Assembly: GCF_014673495.1 (NCBI RefSeq)
Contig: NZ_CP051006.1
Location: forward strand, 6,847,501-6,911,500
DNA from: Streptomyces griseofuscus
Lineage (GTDB): Bacteria; Actinomycetota; Actinomycetes; Streptomycetales; Streptomycetaceae
Direction: 5' to 3'
DNA length: 64,000 bases
Shown here: positions 40,122 to 49,481 of the stretch, piece after piece
Layout of the letters: each line of letters starts with the position of its first letter
Numbering within the stretch: the stretch's first letter is position 1
The notes under the pieces: model-generated
What the model was told of the DNA's origin: nothing
The model's database searches: none
Seen by the model: the letters and a program-made list of their open reading frames with translations, nothing else
Position numbers and translations under genes: made by a program

Positions 40122-41330
40122 GTGTCCCGTCGCCTGTTCACCTCGGAGTCCGTGACCGAGGGTCACCCCGACAAGATCGCTGACCAGATCAGCGACACCA
40201 TTCTCGACGCGCTTCTGCGCGAGGACCCGTCCTCCCGGGTCGCCGTGGAGACGCTCATCACCACCGGCCTGGTGCACGTGGCCGGCGAGGTGACCACCAA
40301 GGCGTACGCGGACATCGCGACCCTGGTCCGCGGAAAGATCCTGGAGATCGGCTACGACTCCTCGAAGAAGGGCTTCGACGGCGCCTCCTGCGGCGTGTCG
40401 GTGTCCATCGGCGCCCAGTCCCCGGACATCGCGCAGGGCGTCGACACGGCGTACGAGTCCCGTGTCGAGGGCGACGAGGACGAGCTGGACAAGCAGGGCG
40501 CGGGCGACCAGGGCCTGATGTTCGGCTACGCGTCCGACGAGACGCCGACCCTGATGCCGCTGCCCGTCTTCCTGGCGCACCGCCTGTCGAAGCGGCTGTC
40601 GGACGTCCGCAAGAACGGCACCATCCCCTACCTGCGCCCCGACGGCAAGACCCAGGTCACCATCGAGTACGACGGCGACAAGGCCGTCCGCCTCGACACC
40701 GTCGTCGTCTCCTCGCAGCACGCCTCCGACATCGACCTCGAATCGCTGCTGGCCCCCGACATCCGCGAGTTCGTCGTGGAGCCGGAGCTGAAGGCGCTGC
40801 TGGAGGACGGCATCAAGCTGGACACCGAGAACTACCGTCTCCTGGTCAACCCCACGGGCCGGTTCGAGATCGGTGGCCCGATGGGTGACGCGGGCCTGAC
40901 CGGCCGCAAGATCATCATCGACACCTACGGCGGCATGGCCCGCCACGGTGGCGGCGCCTTCTCCGGCAAGGACCCGTCCAAGGTGGACCGCTCGGCCGCC
41001 TACGCGATGCGCTGGGTCGCCAAGAACGTCGTGGCCGCCGGCCTGGCCTCGCGCTGCGAGGTGCAGGTGGCGTACGCGATCGGCAAGGCCGAGCCGGTGG
41101 GTCTGTTCGTGGAGACCTTCGGCACGCACAAGGTCGACACCGACCGGATCGAGAAGGCCATCGACGAGGTCTTCGACCTGCGTCCGGCCGCGATCATCCG
41201 CGACCTCGACCTGCTCCGCCCGATCTACGCCCAGACCGCGGCGTACGGCCACTTCGGCCGTGAGCTCCCCGACTTCACCTGGGAGCGCACGGACCGCGTG
41301 GACGCCCTGCGCAAGGCCGCGGGCGTCTGA
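40122..41330 (+). CDS. metK: S-adenosylmethionine synthase
   Basis: Makes SAM from methionine and ATP. 402 aa. GTG start with an AGGGAG box. Signature motifs: FTSESVTEGHPDKIADQISD, GAGDQGLMFGYA, GGGAFSGKDPSKVDRSAAYA. SAM levels influence antibiotic production in Streptomyces, so its leader (39874-40121) with a 20-bp palindrome is of interest. No known SAM riboswitch consensus was recognised. Confidence 0.97.
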   Translation: MSRRLFTSESVTEGHPDKIADQISDTILDALLREDPSSRVAVETLITTGLVHVAGEVTTKAYADIATLVRGKILEIGYDSSKKGFDGASCGVSVSIGAQSPDIAQGVDTAYESRVEGDEDELDKQGAGDQGLMFGYASDETPTLMPLPVFLAHRLSKRLSDVRKNGTIPYLRPDGKTQVTIEYDGDKAVRLDTVVVSSQHASDIDLESLLAPDIREFVVEPELKALLEDGIKLDTENYRLLVNPTGRFEIGGPMGDAGLTGRKIIIDTYGGMARHGGGAFSGKDPSKVDRSAAYAMRWVAKNVVAAGLASRCEVQVAYAIGKAEPVGLFVETFGTHKVDTDRIEKAIDEVFDLRPAAIIRDLDLLRPIYAQTAAYGHFGRELPDFTWERTDRVDALRKAAGV

Positions 41331-41347
41331 TCCCACACGGCGCGCCT

Positions 41348-41378
41348 AGGCCCGGCTTCCCTTCGGGGGGCCGGGCCT
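41348..41378. terminator. Bidirectional terminator between metK and the S1-domain gene
   Basis: AGGCCCGGC (41348-41356) pairs with GCCGGGCCT (41370-41378); an inner CCC-TTCG-GGG gives a UUCG-type tetraloop. The flanking genes converge. Confidence 0.75.
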
Positions 41379-41436
41379 CGGCGTTCCCACGGGCCTCGTT
41401 GCTCTTCCGGACCTCGTTGTCCTACCGGGCCGGGGA

Positions 41437-42246
41437 TCAGTCCGCGAGCCCCAGCCGGATGCGGCGCCGCGCCCGGTCGACCTCCAGGACCCTGACCCGA
41501 AGCTCCTGCCCCTCCTCGGTGCTCCGCCCGTCCAGCTCGTCGGAGTGCACCAGGCCCTCCACACACTCGTTCACACGCACGAAGACCCCGAAGGGGATGA
41601 CCTTGGTCACCGGCCCGGCCAGGACATCCCCGGCGGCCACGGCCAACTCGTCCCAGGGATCACCCTGAAGCGCCTTGAGGGACAGCGCGACCTGGCCCCT
41701 GCGGGTGTCCGGGGCAAGCACCTCGACGCGGATCCGCTGCCCCGGCGCCACCACCTCCGCCGGATCCTCGAACCGGGACCACGACAGCTGGGGGACATTG
41801 ATGAACCCGGTCCCCGCGTACACCGGATGCCCGGGCTCACCGTCGATCCGCACGAAGACCCCGAAGCGGTGCACGGAGGACACCGTCCCCGCGACGACGG
41901 CCCCGCGCCCGAGACCCCGAAGGAAGCCGTACAACGCCTCGTCCTCGCACGCCCGCGCGGACAGCAGCGTCCGGCCGTCGTGCCCGCCGCGCATCGTCAC
42001 CTCCGCGCGGATCCGCTGCCCCACCGTGAGCACGTCCGACGGATCCCGGACATCGCGCCAGGTCAGTTCGTGCCGAGGGACCCGACCGGAGGGGAGCCCC
42101 GGCGCGTCGCCGTCCAGCAGCACCAGCACATCGCCCCCCTCGAAACCGGCGACGGCGCCCGTCACCAACTCCCCGGGAGCGACGAGGCGCTCTCTCAGAC
42201 ATTCCAGCGGGTCAGCTGTCGGCCCGGTCATGGTCGGTTCGGTCAT
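41437..42246 (-). CDS. Protein of three S1 RNA-binding domains
   Basis: 269 aa from ATG 42246. Three consecutive S1/OB repeats, each with a GxVxxxxxFGVFV-type core: LVTGAVAGFEGGDVLVLL (~20), VVAGTVSSVHRFGVFVRI (~118) and VLAGPVTKVIPFGVFVRV (~205), with the C-terminal RRIRLGLAD. It is probably an RNA-binding translation or RNA-processing factor; it is too short for ribosomal protein S1. It is divergent from priA with only 57 bp between the starts. No Shine-Dalgarno is obvious; a later ATG at 42231 is possible. Confidence 0.82.
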   Translation of the reverse strand: MTEPTMTGPTADPLECLRERLVAPGELVTGAVAGFEGGDVLVLLDGDAPGLPSGRVPRHELTWRDVRDPSDVLTVGQRIRAEVTMRGGHDGRTLLSARACEDEALYGFLRGLGRGAVVAGTVSSVHRFGVFVRIDGEPGHPVYAGTGFINVPQLSWSRFEDPAEVVAPGQRIRVEVLAPDTRRGQVALSLKALQGDPWDELAVAAGDVLAGPVTKVIPFGVFVRVNECVEGLVHSDELDGRSTEEGQELRVRVLEVDRARRRIRLGLAD

Positions 42247-42303
42247 GGGGGCGAGCGTAGGCACCCCGGGACGTTGTCAGTGGGATTTGGTAAGAATGCA
42301 AGC

Positions 42304-44469
42304 GTGAGCAGCGAGAACGGGGGGCCCCGGACGGACGGGGAAGGCGGGGCCGAAGGGGCGCCGCCGGAGCAGCTTGCGCTCATCCGGGAGAGCGTGCGCA
42401 AGGCCAGGACGCCCCGGGCCAAACCGCGGACCTGGCGGGGCGCCGCCCTCGCGGAGCGGCTGCCCGTCGCCCGCGTGCTGGTCGACAAGGGCGTACTCCA
42501 CCTCGACCGCTACTTCGACTACGCGGTCCCCGCCGAACTGGACGAAGCGGCACAGCCCGGCGTACGGGTCCGCGTGCGCTTCGGCGCCGGACGGCACCGG
42601 GTGCGCGAGGGCCGCCGCGAGGGCGGCGGCCTCATCGACGGCTTCCTCATCGAACGGCGGGCCGAGTCCGACTACTCCGGCCCCCTCGCCGCACTCGCCC
42701 AGGTCGTGTCCCCCGAGCCCGTGCTCAGCGACGAACTGCTCGGCCTCGCCCGCGCCGTCGCCGACCGGTACGCGGGCAGCCTCGCCGACGTCCTCCAACT
42801 CGCCGTACCGCCCCGCAGCGCCCGCGCCGAACAGCGGACCTCGCCCGCACCCCTGCCACCCCCCGAGGCACCCGACCCCGGCTCCTGGACACGATACGAA
42901 CAGGGCGACGCCTTCCTGCGGACACTGGCCGACGGCGGCGCCCCCCGGGCCGTGTGGCACGCCCTGCCGGGACCGCGCTGGAGCGAGGAACTGGCCCGCG
43001 CCGTCGCCGCCACCCTCGCCTCGGGACGCGGCGCGCTCGTGGTCGTACCCGACGGGCGCGCCGCCGCCCGCGTCGACGCCGCCCTGACCACCCTGCTCGG
43101 CAAGGGCCACCACGCCCTGCTCACCGCCGACGCCGGACCCGAGAAGCGGTACGCGCAGTGGCTCGCGGTACGACGCGGATCCGTGCGCGCCGTCGTCGGA
43201 ACCCGGGCCGCCATGTTCGCGCCCGTACGAAACCTCGGACTCGTCGCGATCTGGGACGACGGCGACGACAGCCACAGCGAGCAGCACGCCCCCCAGCCGC
43301 ACGCCCGCGACGTCCTGCTGCTGCGCGCCACCCTCGACAAGTGCGCCTTCCTGCTCGGCGGCTTCTCCTGCACCGTGGAGGCGGCCCAGCTGGTCGAGAC
43401 CGGCTGGGCGCGCCCCCTGATCGCCGGGCGGGAACAGATACGGCGGTCCGCGCCCCTCGTCCGCACCGTCGGGGACCAGGACCTCGCCCGCGACGAGGCC
43501 GCCCGCGCCGCCCGGCTGCCCACCCTCGCCTGGCAGACGGCCCGCGAGGGGCTGCGGCACGGGCCGGTGCTGGTCCAGGTGCCACGCCGCGGATACGCCC
43601 CGCGCATGGCCTGCGACCGGTGCCGGGCACCCGCCCGCTGCGTGCACTGCTCCGGGCCGCTCCAGGGCCAGGACGCGGGCGTGCTGCGCTGCGGCTGGTG
43701 CGGGCGCGCCGAGGGCAACTGGCACTGCCCCGAGTGCGGCGGCTTCCGGCTGCGCGCCCAGGTGGTGGGTGCCCGGCGCACCGCCGAGGAACTGGGCCGC
43801 GCCTTCCCCGCCGTACCGGTGCGCACCTCGGGGCGCGAACACGTACTGGACACCGTGCCGTCCGCGCCCGCGCTGGTGGTGAGCACCCCGGGCGCCGAAC
43901 CGGTCGCCGAGGGCGGCTACGCGGCGGCGCTGCTGCTCGACGGCTGGGCCATGCTCGTACGACCCGATCTGCGGGCCGGAGAGGACGCGCTGCGCCGGTG
44001 GATCGCGGCGGGGGCGCTGGTCCGGCCGCAGAGCGAGGGCGGCACCGTGGTCGTGGTGGCCGAGCCGACCCTGCGGCCCGTGCAGGCGCTGGTGCGCTGG
44101 GACCCCGTGGGGCATGCCCTGCGGGAGCTGTCCGAGCGGGCCGAGCTGGGCTTTCCGCCGGTGTCCAGGATGGCGGCCGTGTCGGGGACTCCGGAGGCCC
44201 TCGCCGAGTTCCTGGCCGCTGCCCAACTGCCTTCGGGCGCCGAGGTGTTGGGACCGGTGCCGGTGCCGCCCGCCCCGCCGGCCGGACCGCGCAGGCCCGG
44301 GGCGGCGCCGCCCGGCGAGCACTGGGAGCGGGCCCTCGTACGGGTCCCTCCGGGCAGCGGCTCGGCACTGGCCTCCGCCCTGAAGACCGCTCAGGCCGCG
44401 CGGATGGCGCGGGGGAGCGGGGAGGCTGCGCGGGTGCGGGTGCGGATCGATCCGCCGGACATCGGATGA
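42304..44469 (+). CDS. priA: Primosomal protein PriA-like, helicase motifs degenerate
   Basis: Replication-restart protein, 721 aa from GTG 42304. The N-terminal 3'-DNA-binding domain (VARVLVDKGVLHLDRYFDYAVP) and the eight-cysteine zinc region (CDRCRAPARCVHC, CGWCGR, CPECG; ~440-480) are intact. The Walker A position, normally GVTGSGKTE, reads HALPGPRWSEE, and the DEEH box position reads IWDDGDDSHSEQH, so ATP-driven unwinding is unlikely. This loss is, to my knowledge, general in actinobacteria. An AAGAAT hexamer 6 nt before the GTG suggests leaderless initiation. Confidence 0.9.
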   Translation: MSSENGGPRTDGEGGAEGAPPEQLALIRESVRKARTPRAKPRTWRGAALAERLPVARVLVDKGVLHLDRYFDYAVPAELDEAAQPGVRVRVRFGAGRHRVREGRREGGGLIDGFLIERRAESDYSGPLAALAQVVSPEPVLSDELLGLARAVADRYAGSLADVLQLAVPPRSARAEQRTSPAPLPPPEAPDPGSWTRYEQGDAFLRTLADGGAPRAVWHALPGPRWSEELARAVAATLASGRGALVVVPDGRAAARVDAALTTLLGKGHHALLTADAGPEKRYAQWLAVRRGSVRAVVGTRAAMFAPVRNLGLVAIWDDGDDSHSEQHAPQPHARDVLLLRATLDKCAFLLGGFSCTVEAAQLVETGWARPLIAGREQIRRSAPLVRTVGDQDLARDEAARAARLPTLAWQTAREGLRHGPVLVQVPRRGYAPRMACDRCRAPARCVHCSGPLQGQDAGVLRCGWCGRAEGNWHCPECGGFRLRAQVVGARRTAEELGRAFPAVPVRTSGREHVLDTVPSAPALVVSTPGAEPVAEGGYAAALLLDGWAMLVRPDLRAGEDALRRWIAAGALVRPQSEGGTVVVVAEPTLRPVQALVRWDPVGHALRELSERAELGFPPVSRMAAVSGTPEALAEFLAAAQLPSGAEVLGPVPVPPAPPAGPRRPGAAPPGEHWERALVRVPPGSGSALASALKTAQAARMARGSGEAARVRVRIDPPDIG

Positions 44470-44578
44470 CGGCGGGGAGCCCGGGCAGCGCGGGACGGTG
44501 AGCGGGTCCGGCCCCTCCCGGAAGGCTCCCCGAGGTCCAGGGAGGGCGGGGCCGGCAGCTGTCGCGCCGGGGAGCCGG

Positions 44579-45127
44579 TCAGCCGTTGCGCGGGCCCGGG
44601 AAGGCCGTCGGGCGGGCGTCCTCCCGGAACGCGGGACTGCCCGAGGTCGGCTGGGTGGGCATGGAGCGGGCGGCGGGGACCGTCGGCACCGGCATCGTGG
44701 GCAGGCCGGCGTTCACATTGAGCGTGCGGGTGCCGGACGGCTCCGGGGTCCGCTCGGCCTCGGCGGCCGCCTGGGTCGCGGCGCGGCGGGCGCCGTAACG
44801 GCGGTGCACCGCCTGCTTGGTGACCCCGAGCGCCGAACCCACCGCGTCCCAGGAGAAGCCGAGCGAGCGGTCGAAGTCCACGGCGGCCGTGACCAGGGTC
44901 TCGACACTGTCGCGGAGTTCCTGGGCGAGGCGGACCGTCGGTGCGGGGGCGCGTCCGTAGACGACGAAGCCCGTGGACGGGCCGGTGCGGCGCGGACGGT
45001 AGACGTTGCCCAACTGGGCGGTGAGCGTGCGCAGTGCGTCCACCTGCCGGCGGACCCGCTCGATGTCCCGCACCAGCAAGTGCAGGCTGGCCCGCGCCTG
45101 GGCGTCGTGGGTTGCATGGTCGGCCAT
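44579..45127 (-). CDS. Helix-turn-helix protein of unknown function
   Basis: 182 aa from ATG 45127, with a GAGAGG box 7 nt upstream. The N-terminal half is helical (HLLVRDIERVRRQVDALRTL). A middle HTH-like segment SWDAVGSALGVTKQAVHRRYG (~95-115) resembles sigma-like or resolvase-like DNA-binding helices. The C-terminal 60 residues are Pro/Thr/Ala-rich and likely unstructured. No partner domain or ligand pocket is seen. It lies between priA and fmt on the opposite strand, and its target is unknown. Confidence 0.72.
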   Translation of the reverse strand: MADHATHDAQARASLHLLVRDIERVRRQVDALRTLTAQLGNVYRPRRTGPSTGFVVYGRAPAPTVRLAQELRDSVETLVTAAVDFDRSLGFSWDAVGSALGVTKQAVHRRYGARRAATQAAAEAERTPEPSGTRTLNVNAGLPTMPVPTVPAARSMPTQPTSGSPAFREDARPTAFPGPRNG

Positions 45128-45409
45128 GAACAAGCCTCTCGAACCGGCGTTGAAAGGAAACGGGCGGCCGAAGCGGCCCTATGTGGTCAACTCTTTCTTG
45201 ACCAACGCGTATGCGCTCCGCTGGTCACGGGGTGGGGGCGTGCGGAAATACACGTACGCCGTCAGTCCACCCGTGCGCCGCCCGTTTCCAGTTGACGCGC
45301 GCGCCGGGCGAGTTGATCGGCGCCGTGCTCCGCGCGGTGCCGGTTCCCCGGCGGCCATAGACTGGTGCGCTGCCCGACCGATCCCCGCCCGAGAGGCCCG
45401 ATCCCGCCC

Positions 45410-46342
45410 ATGAAGCTCGTCTTCGCCGGTACCCCCGAGGTCGCCGTTCCCGCCCTGGACGCCCTGCTCGCCTCCGGGCGGCACGAGGTGGCCGCCGTCG
45501 TCACCCGGCCCGACGCCCCCGCGGGCCGTGGCCGCAGGCTGGTCGCGTCGCCCGTGGCCGAGCGGGCGGAGGAGGCCGGCATCGAGGTGCTCAAGCCGGC
45601 CAAGCCGCGGGACCCCGAGTTCCTGGCGCGGCTCACCGAGATCGCCCCGGACTGCTGCCCGGTCGTCGCCTACGGCGCGCTGCTGCCCCGCGTCGCCCTC
45701 GACATCCCGGCCCACGGCTGGGTCAACCTGCACTTCTCGCTGCTGCCCGCCTGGCGCGGCGCGGCGCCCGTGCAGCACGCGCTGATGGCGGGCGACGAGA
45801 TCACGGGCGCCTCCACCTTCCTCATCGAGGAGGGCCTGGACTCCGGGCCGGTGTACGGGACGGTGACCGAGGAGATCCGGCCCACCGACACCAGCGGCGA
45901 CCTGCTCACCCGGCTGGCCTTCGCCGGGGCGGGGCTGCTCGCGGCGACCATGGACGGCATCGAGGACGGCACCCTGAAGGCCGTACCGCAGCCGGGCGAG
46001 GGCATCACCCTCGCGCCGAAGATCAACGTCGAGGACGCCGAGGTGGACTGGGCGGCGCCGGCGCTGCGCGTCGACCGGGTCGTGCGCGGGTGCACCCCGG
46101 CGCCCGGCGCCTGGACCACCTTCCGCGGCGAACGGCTCAAGCTCATCCAGACCGCCCCCGTCCCCGACCGGACCGACCTCGCCCCGGGCCACCTCGCCGC
46201 GGGCAAGAACAGCGTCCACGTCGGCACCGGCTCCTACGCCGTCGAACTCCTCTGGGTCCAGGCCCAGGGCAAAAAGCCGATGCGCGCGGCGGACTGGGCC
46301 CGGGGAGCACGAATCGGCGCGGGCGAGACCTTGGGGGACTGA
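45410..46342 (+). CDS. fmt: Methionyl-tRNA formyltransferase
   Basis: Formylates initiator Met-tRNA. 310 aa from ATG 45410. Substrate pocket with the catalytic Asn/His in WVNLHFSLLPAWRGAAPVQHAL and Asp in EEGLDSGPV; N-terminal KLVFAGTPEVAVPALDALL. A C-terminal tRNA-binding domain follows from ~205. Usual partner genes def and priA: priA is upstream, def is not seen here. Confidence 0.96.
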   Translation: MKLVFAGTPEVAVPALDALLASGRHEVAAVVTRPDAPAGRGRRLVASPVAERAEEAGIEVLKPAKPRDPEFLARLTEIAPDCCPVVAYGALLPRVALDIPAHGWVNLHFSLLPAWRGAAPVQHALMAGDEITGASTFLIEEGLDSGPVYGTVTEEIRPTDTSGDLLTRLAFAGAGLLAATMDGIEDGTLKAVPQPGEGITLAPKINVEDAEVDWAAPALRVDRVVRGCTPAPGAWTTFRGERLKLIQTAPVPDRTDLAPGHLAAGKNSVHVGTGSYAVELLWVQAQGKKPMRAADWARGARIGAGETLGD

Positions 46343-46468
46343 GTCCGATGGGGCTTGGGCGAGCCCGTCCCGACTGGGTCCGGCTGGGTCGGGCCGGGTC
46401 CGGCAGAGTTCGACCGGGTACGCCTGGCCGGCGCGGGGCGCGCTTGTTCGTGAGGGGCGGCTGAGCGC

Positions 46469-46942
46469 TCAGGGCTGGGCTGCGTCGAGCGGCAGGACGC
46501 GTTGGAAGACGACCATGGCTCGGCCGGGGCCGTTGTAGTCATCGACGATCTCCGCGTCGAAACCGAGGCGCCGATGGAACGCGATCGACCCGGTGTTGCC
46601 GAGTGAGGTGACCGCCTTCAGCCGCAGCGCGCCCTGGTGATGCGCGGCATCGGCGAACGCCCGGTACAGACGGCGTCCGAGACCGGTGCCGCGCGCGTCG
46701 TCCCGAGTCGCGATCAGATGTACGTAGCCGGTGCCGGCCGGGGTGACGAACCCGATGACGTATCCATGGATTCCGTCCTCGGCCCGAGCGACCAGACAGG
46801 TCTCGCCGAACTCCTGCACCAGCGCCAGAAGGTGCAGGGACCGAAGGTCGCGCTCTCCCCAGTAGCGGTGGTGATCAGCGAGGACCTGGTGGAGGTCGGT
46901 CGTGACGGCCGGGGTGATCTGTGAGCGCATGGCATGGAGCAT
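46469..46942 (-). CDS. GNAT family N-acetyltransferase
   Basis: 157 aa. Acetyl-CoA binding motif RDDARGTGLGRRLYRAFAD (~83-101) and a C-terminal NTGSIAFHRRLGFD segment define the GNAT fold. The substrate is not predictable. ATG 46942 has an AAGG 9 nt upstream; ATG 46930 is an alternative. The 126-bp gap to fmt (convergent) contains GGGTCCGG-type direct repeats but no gene. Its upstream region carries a dense G-tract array on the coding strand. Confidence 0.85.
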   Translation of the reverse strand: MLHAMRSQITPAVTTDLHQVLADHHRYWGERDLRSLHLLALVQEFGETCLVARAEDGIHGYVIGFVTPAGTGYVHLIATRDDARGTGLGRRLYRAFADAAHHQGALRLKAVTSLGNTGSIAFHRRLGFDAEIVDDYNGPGRAMVVFQRVLPLDAAQP

Positions 46943-46989
46943 GGCAGGCGCCTTGTTCGTCCGGGAGAACGGAACTCCGTACCCTGGGG

Positions 46990-47033
46990 CCCTCCCCCCG
47001 CCCCCTCCCCCCTCCCACCCCCGGTCACCCCCC
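46990..47033 (-). promoter_or_regulatory. G-quadruplex-forming tract between divergent promoters
   Basis: The + strand has seven C runs of three to six bases separated mostly by single bases, so the minus strand has seven G runs, more than enough for a four-tetrad G4. It lies 48-91 bp upstream of the GNAT start on its coding strand and ends 7 bp before a TAGGCT -10 hexamer (47040-47045) for rsmB. Confidence 0.7.
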
Positions 47034-47084
47034 TCGACGTAGGCTTGGCCGCATACCCCTTTTCACCTCCGGAGCACCTTTTTC

Positions 47085-48506
47085 GTGAGCGAGCAGTCGC
47101 GGCGCGGTCATAAGCCCGCCAAGCCCTATCGGCGTCCCAAGAAGGACCCCGTCCGCATCCTGGCCTTCGAGGCGCTGCGGGCGGTGGACGAGCGGGACGC
47201 GTACGCCAATCTCGTGTTGCCCCCGCTGCTGCGGAAGGCGCGGGAGAAGGACGACTTCGACGCGCGGGACGCCGCGCTCGCGACCGAGCTGGTGTACGGG
47301 ACGCTGCGCAGGCAGGGCACGTACGACGCCGTGATCGCCGCGTGTGTGGACCGGCCGCTGCGCGAGGTCGACCCGCCGGTGCTGGACGTGCTGAGCCTCG
47401 GCGCGCACCAGCTGCTCGGGACCCGGATCCCGACGCACGCCGCGGTGTCCGCCACCGTGGAACTCGCCCGTGTCGTGCTGGGCGACGGGCGGGCCAAGTT
47501 CGTCAACGCGGTGCTGCGCAAGATCGCCCAGAACGATCTCGACGGCTGGATCGAGAAGGTCGCGCCGCCCTACGACGAGGACCCCGAGGACCACCTCGCC
47601 GTCGTGCACTCCCACCCCCGCTGGGTCGTCTCCGCGCTGTGGGACTCCCTGGGCGGCGGGCGCGCCGGTATCGAGGAGCTGCTCGCGGCCGACAACGAGC
47701 GGCCCCGGGTGACGCTGGTCGCGCGGCCGGGCCGGGCCACCTCGCAGGAGCTGCTGCGCGAGGAGGCCGCGGAGGCCGGGCGCTGGTCGCCGTACGCCGT
47801 ACGGCTGGCCGAGGGCGGCGAGCCGGGCGCGGTCGAGGCGGTGCGCGAGGGCCGTGCCGGGGTGCAGGACGAGGGCAGCCAGCTGGTCGCCCTCGCGCTG
47901 GCCAACGCTCCCCTGGAGGGGCCGGACACCAAGTGGCTCGACGGCTGCGCGGGACCTGGCGGCAAGGCCGCTCTGCTGGGGGCGCTCGCCGCCGAACGCG
48001 GTGCGACGCTCCTCGCCTCGGAGAAGCAGCCGCACCGGGCCGGTCTGGTGGCCAAGGCGCTGGCCGGCAACCCGGGGCCGTACCAGGTCATCGCGGCGGA
48101 CGGCACGCGGCCGCCGTGGCGTCCGGGCAGTTTCGACCGGGTGCTGGTGGACGTGCCCTGTACCGGACTCGGCGCGCTGCGCCGGCGGCCCGAGGCGCGC
48201 TGGCGCCGGCGTCCCGAGGACCTGGACAATTTCGCTCCCCTCCAGCGCGCCCTGCTGCGCACTGCGCTCGACTCGGTGCGCGTCGGTGGCGTGGTCGGCT
48301 ATGCCACCTGCTCTCCGCACCTCGCCGAGACCCGGGTGGTCGTCGCCGATGTGCTCAAGCAGTACCCGGACGCCGAACTCGTCGACGCCCGGCCGCTGCT
48401 GCCCGGGGTCCCCGCGCTCGGGGACGGCCCGGACATCCAGCTGTGGCCGCATGTGCACGGCACTGACGCGATGTACCTCGCGCTGATCCGCAGGACGGCC
48501 GGCTGA
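47085..48506 (+). CDS. rsmB: 16S rRNA (cytosine-5) methyltransferase RsmB (Sun/Fmu)
   Basis: 473 aa. N-terminal NusB-like RNA-binding domain (~20-160; ARDAALATELVYGTLRRQGTYD), then a SAM-dependent NOL1/NOP2/Sun methyltransferase. SAM site LDGCAGPGGKAALLGAL; the two catalytic cysteines are in VDVPCTGLGALRR and YATCSPHLAE. GTG start; Shine-Dalgarno is weak (GGAG ~12 nt upstream). The fmt-rsmB-rpe order matches Mycobacterium. Confidence 0.94.
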   Translation: MSEQSRRGHKPAKPYRRPKKDPVRILAFEALRAVDERDAYANLVLPPLLRKAREKDDFDARDAALATELVYGTLRRQGTYDAVIAACVDRPLREVDPPVLDVLSLGAHQLLGTRIPTHAAVSATVELARVVLGDGRAKFVNAVLRKIAQNDLDGWIEKVAPPYDEDPEDHLAVVHSHPRWVVSALWDSLGGGRAGIEELLAADNERPRVTLVARPGRATSQELLREEAAEAGRWSPYAVRLAEGGEPGAVEAVREGRAGVQDEGSQLVALALANAPLEGPDTKWLDGCAGPGGKAALLGALAAERGATLLASEKQPHRAGLVAKALAGNPGPYQVIAADGTRPPWRPGSFDRVLVDVPCTGLGALRRRPEARWRRRPEDLDNFAPLQRALLRTALDSVRVGGVVGYATCSPHLAETRVVVADVLKQYPDAELVDARPLLPGVPALGDGPDIQLWPHVHGTDAMYLALIRRTAG

Positions 48507-48569
48507 CGGTCGCGAAGAGCGGCTGCGCGGTTCTCATTTCACCGCATGCGTCGGCTTCGTTGCTGTCGG

Positions 48570-48638
48570 TTATCCACAGGCACGGGTGGATCATCCGATG
48601 AACAGCGGATCAGTATGATGAACGGTCTCGCCTGTGGA
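48570..48638. repeat. Inverted repeat TCCACAGGC/GCCTGTGGA upstream of rpe
   Basis: Arms at 48573-48581 and 48630-48638 separated by 48 nt in the rsmB-rpe gap. The left arm overlaps a perfect DnaA-box sequence, TTATCCACA (48570-48578). Between the arms lie a TATGAT hexamer (48614-48619) and two GATGAAC repeats. A regulatory role is only inferred. Confidence 0.4.
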
Positions 48639-48680
48639 CAGGCGCGAACATCAGTGCCTCGGACATGGCAGTCTTGGGGC

Positions 48681-49367
48681 ATGGCCGCGCAGATCAACCC
48701 CAGCATCCTGTCCGCCGACTTCGCACGCCTCGCGGAGGAGGCCAAGGCTGTCCAGGGCGCCGACTATCTCCACGTCGACGTCATGGACAACCATTTCGTC
48801 CCCAACCTCACCCTCGGCGTGCCGGTGGTGGAGTCCCTGGCCCGTGCGACGGACACCCCGCTGGACTGCCACCTGATGATCGAGGACCCCGACCGCTGGG
48901 CTCCGCAGTACGTGGAGGCGGGCGCCTCGTCCGTCACCTTCCATGTGGAGGCGGCCGCCGCCCCGGTCCGCCTCGCCCGCGAGATCCGCGCCAAGGGTGC
49001 GCGCGCCTCCATGGCGCTCAAACCCGCGACACCGATCGAGCCGTACGAGGACCTGCTGCCGGAACTCGACATGCTGCTGATCATGACCGTCGAGCCGGGC
49101 TTCGGTGGCCAGGCCTTTCTCGACATCATGCTGCCGAAGATCCGCCGTACCCGCGAGCTGATCGTCAAGCACGACCTCCAGCTCTGGCTCCAGGTCGACG
49201 GCGGCGTCTCGGCGTCCACGATCGAGCGGTGCGCCGAGGCGGGCGCCGATGTGTTCGTGGCCGGCTCGGCGGTCTACGGGGCGCAGGACCCGGCGGAGGC
49301 GGTGCGTGCCCTGCGCGCCCAGGCGGAGACGGCCACCGCCAAGGCGTCCTGGGCATGCGACCACTGA
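48681..49367 (+). CDS. rpe: Ribulose-phosphate 3-epimerase
   Basis: Interconverts ribulose-5-P and xylulose-5-P in the pentose phosphate pathway. 228 aa from ATG 48681 (MAAQINPSILSADFARL). TIM barrel with metal ligands in YLHVDVMDNHFVPNLTLG, CHLMIEDPD and MTVEPGFGGQ, and QVDGGVSAST near the C-terminus. Downstream of rsmB by 174 bp. Confidence 0.96.
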   Translation: MAAQINPSILSADFARLAEEAKAVQGADYLHVDVMDNHFVPNLTLGVPVVESLARATDTPLDCHLMIEDPDRWAPQYVEAGASSVTFHVEAAAAPVRLAREIRAKGARASMALKPATPIEPYEDLLPELDMLLIMTVEPGFGGQAFLDIMLPKIRRTRELIVKHDLQLWLQVDGGVSASTIERCAEAGADVFVAGSAVYGAQDPAEAVRALRAQAETATAKASWACDH

Positions 49368-49481
49368 GCCACGGCTACGTGAACGGTTGAGAGAACGCCG
49401 CCCATCAGGGCGGATCAGTTGCGCCGAATCTGCAAGGATGAACGGCGAATCCAGAGTGTGAACAGCAGTGAGGAGATCGCC

